Assembly: GCF_900197575.1 (NCBI RefSeq)
Contig: NZ_FZLN01000004.1
Location: 62,001-126,000 of the forward strand
Direction of reading: 5' to 3'
Source: Acinetobacter apis
GTDB taxonomy: Bacteria; Pseudomonadota; Gammaproteobacteria; Pseudomonadales; Moraxellaceae
DNA: 64,000 nt
The notes beneath the pieces were generated by a model. That model was not told where the DNA came from and did not search any database. It saw only the letters and a list, made by a program, of their open reading frames with translations. Positions 21,307-30,647 of this stretch are shown in pieces. Position numbers and translations under genes: made by a program. Position 1 is the first letter of the stretch. Every line of letters starts with the position of its first letter.

Positions 21307-21329
21307 GCGTTACTGTTTAACGGTAACGC
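21307..21329. promoter_or_regulatory. Inverted repeat upstream of acyl-CoA ligase
   Basis: Perfect 7-bp arms GCGTTAC and GTAACGC separated by 9 bp, ending 33 bp before the acyl-CoA ligase start. There is no T-run, so an operator is more likely than a terminator. A fatty-acid-responsive TetR- or GntR-type repressor would be a natural binder; this is inference. Confidence 0.45.
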
Positions 21330-21361
21330 ATTGATTGTTGAAAATTTAGTTAGGACGTGTG

Positions 21362-23038
21362 ATGGATAGAATATGGTTTGATGAATACAAAAAAACAGGT
21401 ATTCAAAATGAGATTACATTACCTCCTGAAAATACATCTTTGATTGATTTGTTTGAAAGCAGCTTTCAAAAGTATGGATCTCGAGATGCATTTATCTTCA
21501 TGGATCAATCCATCACATATACTGAACTTGAGCTTGAAAGTCGTAAATTTGCGTGTTACTTACAAAGCCTAGGCATCCAAAAAGGGGCACGAGTTGCCAT
21601 TATGATGCCCAATGTTTTGCAGTACCCTGTAGTGAGCTTAGGGGTTATTCGAGCAGGTTGTATTTTAGTGAATGTTAACCCGCTGTATACTGCACGTGAG
21701 CTTGAGCATCAACTCAATGATGCAGGCGTAGAAACTTTAGTAATTATTGAAAACTTTGCCTCTGTATATGAAAAAATATTAGGTAAAACACCAGTCAAAC
21801 ATGTTGTAGTCGCCTCAGTAGGGGACATGCTTGGCTTGATTAAAGGCACCATTGTCAATTTTGTTTTACGCAAAATTCGTAAGCAAATTCCAAAGTGGAA
21901 TATTCCTGGTGCAGTATCATTTAATGATCTACAAAGCCGTGTTGATGCCAAACAATATAAACGTCCTGTATTGACCTTAGATGATACCGCAGTTTTACAA
22001 TATACAGGCGGGACAACAGGGGTTGCAAAAGGTGCTGAACTCACACACCGAAACCTTGTTGCCAACATGCTGCAAATCCGTAATTTATTTGACAGTAAGT
22101 TTAAAACCATTGAACGTGTTGAATATCGTTTTGTTGCTGCTTTGCCGCTATATCATATTTTTGCATTTACGTTGTGTGAGCTATATGCCTTGTGCCAAGG
22201 TGCCACCAATTTATTAATCCCAAATCCGCGAGATTTACCTGCCCTAGTGAAAGAAGTAGGTAAGTTTAAGCCAACTTTATTCCCTGCAGTGAATACCTTG
22301 TTTAATGCACTTATTCATAATGAGGAATTTAAACAATTAGATCATAGCAATATGCTGATTGCGGTTGGTGGCGGTATGGCTGTATTGCCATCGACAGCTG
22401 CGGCATGGAAAAAGTATACAGGCATTATTATTCACGAAGGCTATGGTCTGTCTGAAACATCACCAGCTGTGATATTTAATCCACCTGTGACCACTGAATT
22501 TAGTGGCTGTATTGGTATTCCTATTCCAAGTACTGATGCTGCGCTTTTGGATGATGATGGCAAAGCAGTTCAGATTGGAGAGCAAGGCGAAATTTGTATT
22601 CGTGGTCCACAAGTCATGAAAGGCTATTGGAACCGTCCTGAAGAAACCAAGGAAGTTATGACAGCTGATGGTTTCTTCCGTACAGGTGATATTGGGGTTA
22701 TGGATGAGCGCGGCTATATTAAAATTGTTGACCGCAAAAAAGACATGATTTTGGTTTCAGGATTTAATGTTTATCCAAATGAAATTGAAGAAGTGATTGC
22801 TACACATCCCAAAGTGTTAGAAGTGGCTGCTGTTGGGATCACTGATGAAAAGTCAGGTGAAGTACCGAAGATATTTGTGGTCAAAAAAGATGATTCTTTA
22901 ACCACAGAAGAGATTTTGGCTTACGCGAAAGAAAATTTAACAGGCTATAAGCGTCCACGTTATGTCGAGTTTATGCCTGAATTGCCGAAATCAAATGTGG
23001 GTAAAATTTTACGTAAAGAACTGCGTAAACAAGGCTAA
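21362..23038 (+). CDS. Long-chain fatty acyl-CoA synthetase (FadD-like)
   Basis: Activates fatty acids to acyl-CoA with ATP for beta-oxidation or lipid synthesis. Seen: AMP-binding P-loop YTGGTTGVAKGAELTH, the GYGLSETSP motif, FFRTGDIGVMDERGYI and the C-terminal lysine motif PKSNVGKILRKELR. Length 558-559 residues matches FadD. ATG 21362 has TAGGAC seven bases upstream; a GTG one codon earlier is an alternative. A palindrome lies just upstream. Acinetobacter carries several paralogues, so I give no symbol. Confidence 0.92.
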   Translation: MDRIWFDEYKKTGIQNEITLPPENTSLIDLFESSFQKYGSRDAFIFMDQSITYTELELESRKFACYLQSLGIQKGARVAIMMPNVLQYPVVSLGVIRAGCILVNVNPLYTARELEHQLNDAGVETLVIIENFASVYEKILGKTPVKHVVVASVGDMLGLIKGTIVNFVLRKIRKQIPKWNIPGAVSFNDLQSRVDAKQYKRPVLTLDDTAVLQYTGGTTGVAKGAELTHRNLVANMLQIRNLFDSKFKTIERVEYRFVAALPLYHIFAFTLCELYALCQGATNLLIPNPRDLPALVKEVGKFKPTLFPAVNTLFNALIHNEEFKQLDHSNMLIAVGGGMAVLPSTAAAWKKYTGIIIHEGYGLSETSPAVIFNPPVTTEFSGCIGIPIPSTDAALLDDDGKAVQIGEQGEICIRGPQVMKGYWNRPEETKEVMTADGFFRTGDIGVMDERGYIKIVDRKKDMILVSGFNVYPNEIEEVIATHPKVLEVAAVGITDEKSGEVPKIFVVKKDDSLTTEEILAYAKENLTGYKRPRYVEFMPELPKSNVGKILRKELRKQG

Positions 23039-23046
23039 TTTGACAG

Positions 23047-23436
23047 TTATTTGGCATGGCTTCTTTGCATTAAATTGTTTAAATAAGGGCGTGCCAAATG
23101 CGTGATGATGGTGAAAAGCAACATTGTGCCCAACTGCATTTTGAGAGGTTGGGCTGCAAATGTACCATAGCTTAAAAAGTTATCAATTAAGCAATACACC
23201 ACTAAAATGAAAATCCAAATGAACACAGACCATCTTTGAATGCCAACTGCAATTAATGCAATGGTAAGCATGACAAAAGTGCCAATGGTCGACTGCCAAT
23301 TGAGATTGGCACAAATCATACTGATTAAAAATGCCATAATGGGTAAAACAATATATAAAATCCGATCTAGCTTTTTTTGTACGATCTTTTGTTGCTCTAA
23401 AGCCTGAAGTAAGGCGTACTGATCTTGATTGCTCAT
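23047..23436 (-). CDS. Small hypothetical membrane protein
   Basis: 129 residues with a short polar N-terminus (coiled-coil-like LLQALEQQKIVQKKLDR) and four hydrophobic segments at roughly 30-50, 55-75, 77-95 and 105-125. ATG 23436 is preferred because GGGTAA lies upstream; the longer reading from 23463 adds nine residues before it. No family recognised. It is convergent with the acyl-CoA ligase (8-bp gap) and divergent from the MAPEG gene. Confidence 0.7.
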   Translation of the reverse strand: MSNQDQYALLQALEQQKIVQKKLDRILYIVLPIMAFLISMICANLNWQSTIGTFVMLTIALIAVGIQRWSVFIWIFILVVYCLIDNFLSYGTFAAQPLKMQLGTMLLFTIITHLARPYLNNLMQRSHAK

Positions 23437-23547
23437 AAGATTACCCTGATATGTCAAATACAAAACTTTATATTTAAGCGAAAAATGACTGAAAAAGCCA
23501 TGTTATCATAACGCATTCATTCTAATTCTAAGTTGAGATTATCTGTC

Positions 23548-23946
23548 ATGCATAGCATAAGTGGTATTGTTTATTTGCTTCTCATCGCTTGCTTAATGCC
23601 TTATGTATTTACGATTTTCGCAAAAATGACCGGTGGTTTCCAATCAAAAAATAATGATAATCCACGTGAGTTTTTAGCCAATGCCAAAGGTATTGCTGCA
23701 CGTGCACATGCCATTCAACAAAACAGTTTTGAAAGCTTACCTTTGTTTGTAGCATCAATTCTCATGGCAGAGTATATGGTGATCGATCAGCGAACCATTA
23801 TGACTTTGGGTGTGGCTTATTTATTTTTACGAGTCATTTATGCCATTTGTTATTTGGCCAATTGGAGTACTTTAAGATCCATCGTATGGCTGCTTTCAAT
23901 GGCATGTCCTGTATTTTTATTGATTTTGGTCATTCGTTTAACTTAA
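23548..23946 (+). CDS. MAPEG-family membrane protein
   Basis: Four-helix membrane protein of 132 residues. The segment NPREFLANAKGIAARAHAIQ followed by ESLPLFVASILMAEY is the MAPEG signature (glutathione S-transferase-like membrane enzymes). ATG 23548 is chosen over the TTG at 23533, which would add five residues with no ribosome site. Substrate unknown. Confidence 0.85.
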   Translation: MHSISGIVYLLLIACLMPYVFTIFAKMTGGFQSKNNDNPREFLANAKGIAARAHAIQQNSFESLPLFVASILMAEYMVIDQRTIMTLGVAYLFLRVIYAICYLANWSTLRSIVWLLSMACPVFLLILVIRLT

Positions 23947-24079
23947 ACGACAAAATAATATCAACTTTGTATTTAAGTTTATATTTTTACAATGATAAGA
24001 TAAAACATAATCTTGCTTTGGCAAATGACTGCCAAAAAATGATGCTAAAAATTAATTCAAGTGGTATAGAGTATTTAAA

Positions 24080-24604
24080 ATGAGCTACAACAATATTCCT
24101 GCAGGCAAAGATGCACCAAATGACATTTATGTTGTAATTGAAATTCCTGCGAATGCTGCACCAATTAAATATGAAATCGATAAAGATTCAGATGCTTTGT
24201 TTGTAGACCGTTTCATGGGTACAGCAATGTTTTATCCAGCAAACTATGGCTATATTCCAAACACATTGTCTGAAGATGGTGACCCGCTTGATGTTTTAGT
24301 GGTTACACCACATCCAGTTGCACCAGGTTCTGTGATTCGTTGCCGTCCAGTGGGTAAACTGAAAATGGAAGATGATGGTGGTATTGATGCAAAATTGATT
24401 GCTGTACCGCATGAAAAATTATCACCGTTATATAACGATGTGAAAGAATATACTGACTTACCAAAATTACTTATCAGCCAAATTGAACATTTCTTTGCGC
24501 ATTACAAAGATTTAGAGCCAGGCAAATGGGTAAAAATTTCAGGTTGGGAAGGTGCTGATGTGGCAAAAGAAGAAATTTTAAAAGCCATTGATGCTGCAAA
24601 ATAA
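24080..24604 (+). CDS. ppa: Inorganic pyrophosphatase
   Basis: Soluble family I pyrophosphatase, hydrolysing PPi to drive biosynthesis. Seen: the signature DGDPLDVLV (Asp cluster binding Mg), NYGYIPNT upstream and [16 protein letters not shown], with 174 residues, the length of hexameric bacterial enzymes. A strong bidirectional terminator follows. Confidence 0.97.
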   Translation: MSYNNIPAGKDAPNDIYVVIEIPANAAPIKYEIDKDSDALFVDRFMGTAMFYPANYGYIPNTLSEDGDPLDVLVVTPHPVAPGSVIRCRPVGKLKMEDDGGIDAKLIAVPHEKLSPLYNDVKEYTDLPKLLISQIEHFFAHYKDLEPGKWVKISGWEGADVAKEEILKAIDAAK

Positions 24605-24620
24605 TACCTTGTGAGCAATA

Positions 24621-24650
24621 AAAAAACCTACATTGAATGTAGGTTTTTTT
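24621..24650. terminator. Bidirectional terminator between ppa and oprD-like porin
   Basis: AAAAAACCTACA, a 5-base loop TTGAA, then TGTAGGTTTTTT: a perfect stem with A-run on one side and T-run on the other, serving both convergent genes. Confidence 0.9.
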
Positions 24651-24662
24651 ATTTTTAATTCA

Positions 24663-26036
24663 TTAAAAATTAATTGGATATTCTAAGTATAAACGCCATT
24701 CGCTCGTGCTACCTAGGTAACCGTTATAATCTTGACCTGCATGGTAGCTTGAATTACGGACTTTAAAGCTTAAATCTTTAGCAAAACCATTTTGTACAGT
24801 ATATTTAACTTGGTTAAAGAATTCATGTTCTTTGGCATTGTCTGTCACATTCGCAACACGAATATCCCAACCATATAGGTAAGCCGTGGTCCATTTTAAG
24901 CCAGGAACACCGTAAGCACCGAAGTCTACAGAATACATTGCTTGGATTGATTTTTCGCCATTGGCGTTGTAATCAGATAAATATGAGTTTGGTAAAGCAA
25001 TTGATGCACCACCATCACCAATAATGTTGTAGTCATAACCCACATTACCTGTACTTTGTTGGTACGTTAGCATGGCTGTATGCGGGCCTTGGTTATAAGT
25101 TGCTGACGCTGCCCAAATGTTGTTGGTTTTATCTGTATTGGCTTCGCCTGTTGGGAATGACAAGCTGTTATAGATTTTTTCGTCATATTTCGTGTGATAA
25201 CCACTAAAATCTAGAACCAATGAGCGGTTTTCACCCATTGTCCACAAGTAGTTAATATCGATAAAGTGACGTTGTAACTTGTCTTCAAAGTTTGCACCAT
25301 AATAGGCAGCTTTAAGTTTGCTGTTAAATTTATAGTTAATGCCCCAAATATCAGCTTGCTTTAAGTTTGTCCCAAGCACACGGTCAGTTGCAATTTCATC
25401 TGAATATTGGTCTTTGGTAAAGTGACCATAAATCAATTCTAAATCTTTGATTTCATGGCTTGTCACTAATGTCCCTGTGAAGTATTCAGGGGTTAAACGA
25501 AAGTCGTTACTTGCCAGTACAGGAAGCTCTAAAAACTGTGTACCATAAACAACTGTGGTATTAGAAACACGTGCTTTAACATTTGCACCACCACGAGTCC
25601 AATAGTCTCGTTTTTGACCATTAGCATATAATACTTGGTTGCCTGCATTTTTATTTTCACCCAATTTGAATGAAAAATCACCTACTGCGCCAACACTAAA
25701 GCCAATTAAACCTTTGGTAAAACCAGTTTCAAACTTACCAATTGCAGTTTGTCCCCATGAACTTAAATCTTTACGCCCTTCAGAACGGTCACGATAAATC
25801 CAGCCATTACGAAGCAATACAGAGCCTTTAGCACCTTCGAGAAAGCCTTTTGCCTCACCTTGTTCAGTAATACGCTTTGTATCTACATCATTGATTTTAG
25901 GTTTAATCGCATTATATGGATTCACGGTTTGTTGTGCTGGTTGAGCAGGTCTGCTGTCTTCAGCAGCATAGGCTGAAGAGAATAAAACGGCATTCACGAG
26001 CAGTGCAAGAGTGAGTCTTTTATGTAATTCTGGCAT
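24663..26036 (-). CDS. OprD/Occ-family outer-membrane porin
   Basis: Substrate-selective 18-stranded porin of 457 residues. Seen: signal peptide (LALLVNAVLFSSAYA, cleavage before AEDS), then AKGFLEGAKGSVLLRNG and QTAIGKFETGFTKGLIGF near the N-terminus and a C-terminal ending YLEYPINF with terminal Phe for BAM recognition. This is the OprD/OccAB type of Acinetobacter, used for small carboxylates and basic amino acids and sometimes tied to carbapenem entry. ATG 26036 has GGGAA upstream; reading from 26081 would put 15 residues before a good signal peptide. Confidence 0.88.
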   Translation of the reverse strand: MPELHKRLTLALLVNAVLFSSAYAAEDSRPAQPAQQTVNPYNAIKPKINDVDTKRITEQGEAKGFLEGAKGSVLLRNGWIYRDRSEGRKDLSSWGQTAIGKFETGFTKGLIGFSVGAVGDFSFKLGENKNAGNQVLYANGQKRDYWTRGGANVKARVSNTTVVYGTQFLELPVLASNDFRLTPEYFTGTLVTSHEIKDLELIYGHFTKDQYSDEIATDRVLGTNLKQADIWGINYKFNSKLKAAYYGANFEDKLQRHFIDINYLWTMGENRSLVLDFSGYHTKYDEKIYNSLSFPTGEANTDKTNNIWAASATYNQGPHTAMLTYQQSTGNVGYDYNIIGDGGASIALPNSYLSDYNANGEKSIQAMYSVDFGAYGVPGLKWTTAYLYGWDIRVANVTDNAKEHEFFNQVKYTVQNGFAKDLSFKVRNSSYHAGQDYNGYLGSTSEWRLYLEYPINF

Positions 26037-26364
26037 GTGTATTTTTCCCGAAGGTTTTTTGAAGCTTGAGCGTGTCATCATAATGCAATGTAACAGAAAC
26101 TCAACTAATCTATCTTAAAAAAAACTTGATATGCAAATTTATTTACTGTTCATCATAATTAAATTATGAATTTAATGAATATTTTTTTCGTAACCAAGAT
26201 TTTTTAAGTATGTGAAGTAGTAATCAATATTCATACCAATTTGATCGAAATTAAAAAAAATAGTACAATTTTTTACACTTCGATCTTTTTTGGCTTAGTA
26301 ATTGCTTGATTTGTCATCAATGATACTGTCATTTTTATTTTTAATGGGTATAAGGAAGCAATAA
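26037..26364. other. Divergent intergenic region between two porin genes
   Basis: 328 bp, strongly AT-rich, between the divergent oprD-like and torF-like genes. It should carry both promoters. A short AT palindrome (CATAATTAAATTATG, 26153-26167) is visible but unremarkable in such composition. No ORF or RNA recognised. Confidence 0.4.
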
Positions 26365-27147
26365 ATGATTCAAAAGACGCTTGTATTACTCGCAGTAGCT
26401 GCTATTTCAGGAATAAGCTACGCAGAAAATAATATATTGCAACAGTCTGGCTTGACAGTTACAGGCGCTGCAACACTTGCTTCAGACTACAGATGGCGTG
26501 GACAGTCACAAGGGGAGAATGATCCTGCCATTCAAGGTACATTTACTATTGCACATACAACGGGGCTTTATTTTAATGCATTTGCATCAAGTGTAGATTT
26601 ACCACTAAGTAATGGTAAATCTGCAAATTTAGAATTAGATCCAACCATTGGATTTACCAAACAGTTAGATTTTGGCGCATTTAAACCAAACTTAGATGTT
26701 GGTCTTGCATACTATAATTATGTCAGTGCAGGGGAACTGAACTATTTAGAAGTGTTTTTAAGACTTGGCTTTGCCAATGCCATGATTGAGGGTGATCTTT
26801 TAACCCCAAGCATCGCTTACACCAATGATTATGGTGGTAATGCAATTAGCGATACAGTAGGTGGTAAAGTCGATAATTGGAACTTTAATTTACTTTACAG
26901 TGTTCCATTTGCTGATACTGGATTTGGTGGTGTAGCAAGTGTTGGATATACCAAAGCCAATCAAGTGATTTATGGCAATGATGATCACTTTATTGATTGG
27001 AAAGCAGGCGTCACTTATAACGTCAAATCTGTTGCTGGCTTAACTGCAGAGCTTGATGTGGTTGGAACCAATATTGAAGGTTTTACAGGTGCTGCTGATC
27101 GTGCTGTGAAAACAGGTGCTTTATTTAGTCTAACAAAAACCTTTTAA
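26365..27147 (+). CDS. TorF-family putative porin (TIGR02001)
   Basis: Outer-membrane beta-barrel of 260 residues with signal peptide MIQKTLVLLAVAAISGISYA, mature start ENNILQQSG. The stretch LASDYRWRGQSQGENDPAIQ is the hallmark of the TIGR02001 family, and the chain ends in KTF. Start ATG preceded by AAGGAAG. Function is not known beyond a likely channel role. Faces the comM 3' fragment across a shared terminator. Confidence 0.85.
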   Translation: MIQKTLVLLAVAAISGISYAENNILQQSGLTVTGAATLASDYRWRGQSQGENDPAIQGTFTIAHTTGLYFNAFASSVDLPLSNGKSANLELDPTIGFTKQLDFGAFKPNLDVGLAYYNYVSAGELNYLEVFLRLGFANAMIEGDLLTPSIAYTNDYGGNAISDTVGGKVDNWNFNLLYSVPFADTGFGGVASVGYTKANQVIYGNDDHFIDWKAGVTYNVKSVAGLTAELDVVGTNIEGFTGAADRAVKTGALFSLTKTF

Positions 27148-27170
27148 CGATATATCATTCGTTGTAGATG

Positions 27171-27204
27171 AAACCCTTAATGATTTGTCATTGAGGGTTT
27201 TTTT
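27171..27204. terminator. Bidirectional terminator between torF-like gene and comM 3' end
   Basis: AAACCCTTAATGA, loop TTTG, TCATTGAGGGTTT, followed by T-run. It serves the torF-like gene and the native 3' end of comM. Confidence 0.88.
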
Positions 27205-27215
27205 ACGTCTAATAT

Positions 27216-27871
27216 TTAATGGTCAAAAGGACTACGAAAGGATAAAGCTTCTGTTAAATGTTGAACATGAATGTCTTTAGATTGATCTAGATCAGCGATT
27301 GTACGTGCGACTTTTAAAATCCGATGGTAGCCTCGAGCAGAAAGGTTGAGCCGTTGCTGTGCCAAACTGAAAATATGTTTACAGGCGTTATCAAGTTGTG
27401 CATGGCGTTCAAGTGCTTGAGTTGAGAGTGCTTGGTTGGTTTTTTGCTGTCGCTTGAGTTGTAACTGATGTGCCAAAATGACGCGTGATTGTACTTGTGC
27501 AGATGTTTCAGGTATATGCTGATCTTGCAGTTCGTGTGCAGTTAAAGGTGGCATCTCAACATGTAAATCAATACGATCCAATAAAGGACCAGAAATTTTA
27601 CTTTGATAACGCCGAATGGTTTCTGCTGAGCAGGTACAGCGAGTATCTTGATTAAATGCATAGCCACACGGGCATGGATTCATCGCTGCAATTAACTGAA
27701 ATTGGGCAGGAAAGGTTTGCTGCTGAGCTGCCCGAGAGATGGTAATGTGTTGACTTTCGAGCGGTTGGCGTAAGACCTCGAGTACTTTACGTTGAAATTC
27801 GGGCAACTCATCTAAGAACAATACCCCATGATGAGCAAGACTCACTTCACCAGGTTTGGGCTGAGAGCCTC
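27216..27871 (-). pseudogene. comM: comM, 3' fragment (interrupted by transposon)
   Basis: C-terminal 216 residues of the YifB/ComM AAA+ Mg-chelatase-like helicase, plus one copy of the 5-bp duplication. Seen: PGEVSLAHHGVLFLDELPEF (Walker B region), QPLESQHITISR, the sensor/zinc-like PCPCGY segment and a C-terminal RGYHRILKVARTIADL. The rest lies at 45485-46327. An ATG at 27902 inside the transposon end is in frame and could start an N-truncated protein (MPLASIIVNDRG...), but it has no ribosome site and lacks Walker A. Confidence 0.95.
27867..27871. repeat. Target-site duplication, left copy
   Basis: GCCTC directly abuts the TGTCA terminus of the transposon and recurs at 45485-45489. Five-base duplications are the rule for Tn7-like elements. 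Confidence 0.93.
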
Positions 27872-27897
27872 TGTCATTTACAATAATAGAAGCTAGT
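27872..27897 (+). repeat. Left terminal inverted repeat
   Basis: 26 bp starting TGTCATTTACAA and ending AAGCTAGT. It matches the inverted right end (45459-45484) except at two positions. Confidence 0.93.
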
Positions 27898-28013
27898 GGC
27901 ATGATATGAATTCAGCTAGTTGCATGTTGTTTTGTATAGAAATAAAAGCTAGTTTTTACAATAATAAGGGCTAGTGGATTACAAAACTACAATAATAAGG
28001 GCTAGTGGATTAC
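27880..28013 (+). promoter_or_regulatory. Left-end TnsB-type binding repeats
   Basis: Four spaced copies of an ACAATAATA...GCTAG motif: 27880-27896, 27936-27952 (variant ATAGAAATAAAAGCTAG), 27958-27982 and 27989-28013. The last two are identical over 25 bp and offset by 31 bp, about three helical turns. Spaced repeats at an end are how Tn7-like TnsB recognises its transposon; they lie directly upstream of the transposase operon and could also autoregulate it. Confidence 0.8.
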
Positions 28014-28027
28014 TATTGAGGTCAGAT

Positions 28028-28738
28028 ATGAAAAGAATAAGTGATGAATATAGTCCTGTTAGAAAAGCCCAAACTGTTTACGGAAGTATTTCGGGTTATT
28101 ACTCTTTTAGGGGCGAAAAAACGATTTGGTTTGAATCAACCTTAGAGCGTGATTTTCTATTTAAGCAAGAATCTAACAGCAATGTTATTGATGTGGTTGA
28201 GCAGCCTATATCCATTCCTTATATAACTGAATTAGGTAATGAATCGGTATATACCCCTGATTATTTGGTGCAATTTTCAAGTGCAATTTATAATGATATT
28301 GATAAGTTTCCTGCACCATTATTGATCGAAATTAAGCCTAGAAAAAAATTAAAAGAAGATTGGAAAACACTTAGACCAAAATTTAAGGCAGCTTATGCTT
28401 TAGCTTCTGAAAAGGCATGGAAATTCAAAATTATTGATGAGTCTCGTTTGTATGATCAATATTGGGAAAATATCAATTTTTTAAAAAGATTCAGACGTTC
28501 TCATGTTGATGAGGTAGATCAGAGAGTATTAATTGAAACTTTATCAAAACTAGGCTTTTCAACAGTTAATCAATTGCCTGCTTATATTTTTAAAGATGAA
28601 AAAAATGTATTAAAGGCTATTCACCAAATATGGGTTTTAATTTCAAAAAATATACTTGCTTGCGATTTATATAGCCCTTTTACTGCTGAAACTGTTATTT
28701 GGGTAAATGATGGCTTTAAAGCACAAGGGGTTATTTAA
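28028..28738 (+). CDS. tniC: TnsA-like transposon endonuclease (TniC)
   Basis: Heteromeric transposase endonuclease that cuts the 5' ends in Tn7-type cut-and-paste transposition. Seen: a PD-(D/E)xK-type nuclease core with acidic Glu36/Glu40 (WFESTLERDF), Asp78 (TPDYLV) and Glu101-x-Lys103 (LIEIKP), followed by a C-terminal winged-helix-like region (VLIETLSKLGFSTV). ATG 28028 with GAGG at 28017-28020 gives 236 residues; the in-frame start at 27974 would run through the end repeats. The stop is immediately followed by the tniA start, so the operon is tightly coupled. Confidence 0.9.
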   Translation: MKRISDEYSPVRKAQTVYGSISGYYSFRGEKTIWFESTLERDFLFKQESNSNVIDVVEQPISIPYITELGNESVYTPDYLVQFSSAIYNDIDKFPAPLLIEIKPRKKLKEDWKTLRPKFKAAYALASEKAWKFKIIDESRLYDQYWENINFLKRFRRSHVDEVDQRVLIETLSKLGFSTVNQLPAYIFKDEKNVLKAIHQIWVLISKNILACDLYSPFTAETVIWVNDGFKAQGVI

Positions 28739-30643
28739 ATGATACAGGATGATTCAGTAAAGATTGATAGAAAACGCCTAATTATTAAACCAAATGCAAT
28801 TGTTGGTTATAAAGGTAATAAATATAGAATTATCAATATCTTAAATACAAAAGATGTCGTGATTGCAAATTTAGAATCTGCTCGAAGTTTACAAGTAAGC
28901 ATAAGGGAGTTATCTGTTTTAAGTGAAGATGATTCTAAGCTTAACCAAGGTGAGGATATTTCTGCTGAGTCATGGCAAATCGCTTTAGATCGTTATGAAA
29001 TTATTAGGCAACTCATTGACCACTCCACAGTTGAGGCGGTTAAGAAGACTGCAAGTGAACATAATCTTCATGTAAATACTATTTGGAAGTGGCTTAAAGC
29101 TTACCGAGAAAACAAGTCTATCTTAGCTTTAATCCCAAAAAAACGTGGTTGGACAACAGAAAAAACAAGGTTGTCGCCTGAATTAAACAATATTATTCAA
29201 CAAGCGATCCATACTAAGTATTTAACTAGTTTAAAGCCAAGTATTGCCAAAACAATTTTGGAAGTGAAGCTTGAGTGTTTCAAAAGAAAAATTGAACCAC
29301 CTCATGACAATACGATTCGCTATAGAATTGAAGCCCTTAATGGCTATGAAGTGACTAAGGCAAGATACGGAAAAAAGGCTGCTAAAGATAAGTATGAAGC
29401 ATCAGCAGGGACTTTTCCGAATGCAGACTATCCTTTGGCGTATGTGCAGATTGATCACACTCCTTTAGATATAGAAATCGTTGATGAACAATACCGTGAA
29501 ACAATAGGCAAGGCATATTTGACATTAGCCATTGATGTTTTTAGTAGAATGATTGTTGGTTATTACCTTTCTTTAGAAGCTCCAAGTGCAACATCGGTAG
29601 CAATGTGTATTTCATCAGCCATTATTTCAAAGAAAAGAAAACTGCTTGAGTTAGATGTGGATGGTGAGTGGGATATTGAAGGTATTATGGATTCAGTCCA
29701 TTCTGATAATGGTTCTGATTTTAGAACAAACCATCTGCATAAAGCATGTCTAAAGTACGATATTAATTGGGAGTATCGACCTATTGGTGGTGCAAAATAT
29801 GGTGGGCATATTGAGCGTTTACTTGGAATCGTAAATCTTGAAATGCATGTTTTAGATGGAACGACTAAATCTAATATTTTTGAAAAAGGAACTTATGATT
29901 CCGCTAAGAATGCTTGCCTAATACTTCGTGAATTGGAACATTACATCGTCTATTGGATTGTAAATGTTTATCATAAAAGTAAGCATTCAATACTTGAGGT
30001 TCCGCCACAACAAATGTGGGAAGAAGGTATTTGGGGAACAAAATTTAAAGTTGGTACTGGTTTAAAGGAAAGGGTTGCGGATGAAGCAACACTATTTTTG
30101 GATTTCGCCCCTGAATTTGAATCAACCATTCAAAGAACGGGCGTAAAAAAAGATAAACTTTTTTATTTTGCTGATTGTTTAAGACCTTGGATCAATGCGA
30201 TTGATTCAACTGATGATGAGAAAAAGCGTAAAAGAAAGTTTATTTTTAAAAGAGACCCTCGTGATATTTCAATGATTTGGTTTTATGAACCGAATACAAA
30301 TACATATTTTAAAGTACCTACAGCCAAACGTGAAATTCCATCAATCGGATTGCATGAATATAGACAAGTCCAAGCATATCTTAATAGTGAGCGATTAGAT
30401 ACAGTTGATCAAGATGCTATCTACAGAGCAATTATTTACCTCCGTGAAAAAGTAGATCAAGCCGTGACTTTAACTAAAAAGCAACGCCGAATGAATCAAA
30501 GAAGAAAAGAGAATGGTAAAATGGTTGCTGAACTACATCATGAAAATAAAAATAATTCAGTTACCCATACTAATGTAGATGCTCCAAAGTCTCAAAATAG
30601 TTTATGGGATCAAAATTTAACTGCTTTTGACGATTTGAGGTAA
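28739..30643 (+). CDS. tniA: TnsB/TniA-like DDE transposase
   Basis: Recombinase that binds the end repeats and performs 3' cleavage and joining. Seen: an N-terminal helix-turn-helix (STVEAVKKTASEHNLHVNTI), then the RNase H-fold core with Asp239 (QIDHTP), Asp323 (HSDNGSDF) and Glu359 (GGHIE), a D-D-35-E spacing, and a C-terminal beta-barrel/tail rich in Lys/Arg that would contact the TnsC-like ATPase. 634 residues, near Tn7 TnsB (702). Begins the base after the tniC stop and is followed 4 bp later by tniB. Confidence 0.95.
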   Translation: MIQDDSVKIDRKRLIIKPNAIVGYKGNKYRIINILNTKDVVIANLESARSLQVSIRELSVLSEDDSKLNQGEDISAESWQIALDRYEIIRQLIDHSTVEAVKKTASEHNLHVNTIWKWLKAYRENKSILALIPKKRGWTTEKTRLSPELNNIIQQAIHTKYLTSLKPSIAKTILEVKLECFKRKIEPPHDNTIRYRIEALNGYEVTKARYGKKAAKDKYEASAGTFPNADYPLAYVQIDHTPLDIEIVDEQYRETIGKAYLTLAIDVFSRMIVGYYLSLEAPSATSVAMCISSAIISKKRKLLELDVDGEWDIEGIMDSVHSDNGSDFRTNHLHKACLKYDINWEYRPIGGAKYGGHIERLLGIVNLEMHVLDGTTKSNIFEKGTYDSAKNACLILRELEHYIVYWIVNVYHKSKHSILEVPPQQMWEEGIWGTKFKVGTGLKERVADEATLFLDFAPEFESTIQRTGVKKDKLFYFADCLRPWINAIDSTDDEKKRKRKFIFKRDPRDISMIWFYEPNTNTYFKVPTAKREIPSIGLHEYRQVQAYLNSERLDTVDQDAIYRAIIYLREKVDQAVTLTKKQRRMNQRRKENGKMVAELHHENKNNSVTHTNVDAPKSQNSLWDQNLTAFDDLR

Positions 30644-30647
30644 GACC

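Noticed and set aside
23847..24083. 78-residue ORF overlapping the MAPEG gene and reaching ppa
   Set aside because: Shares most of its first half with the MAPEG coding frame in another phase and has no start context; treated as chance.
27974..28027. Longer N-terminus for the TnsA-like protein
   Set aside because: The extra 18 codons consist of the end repeats, and the GAGG ribosome site fits ATG 28028.
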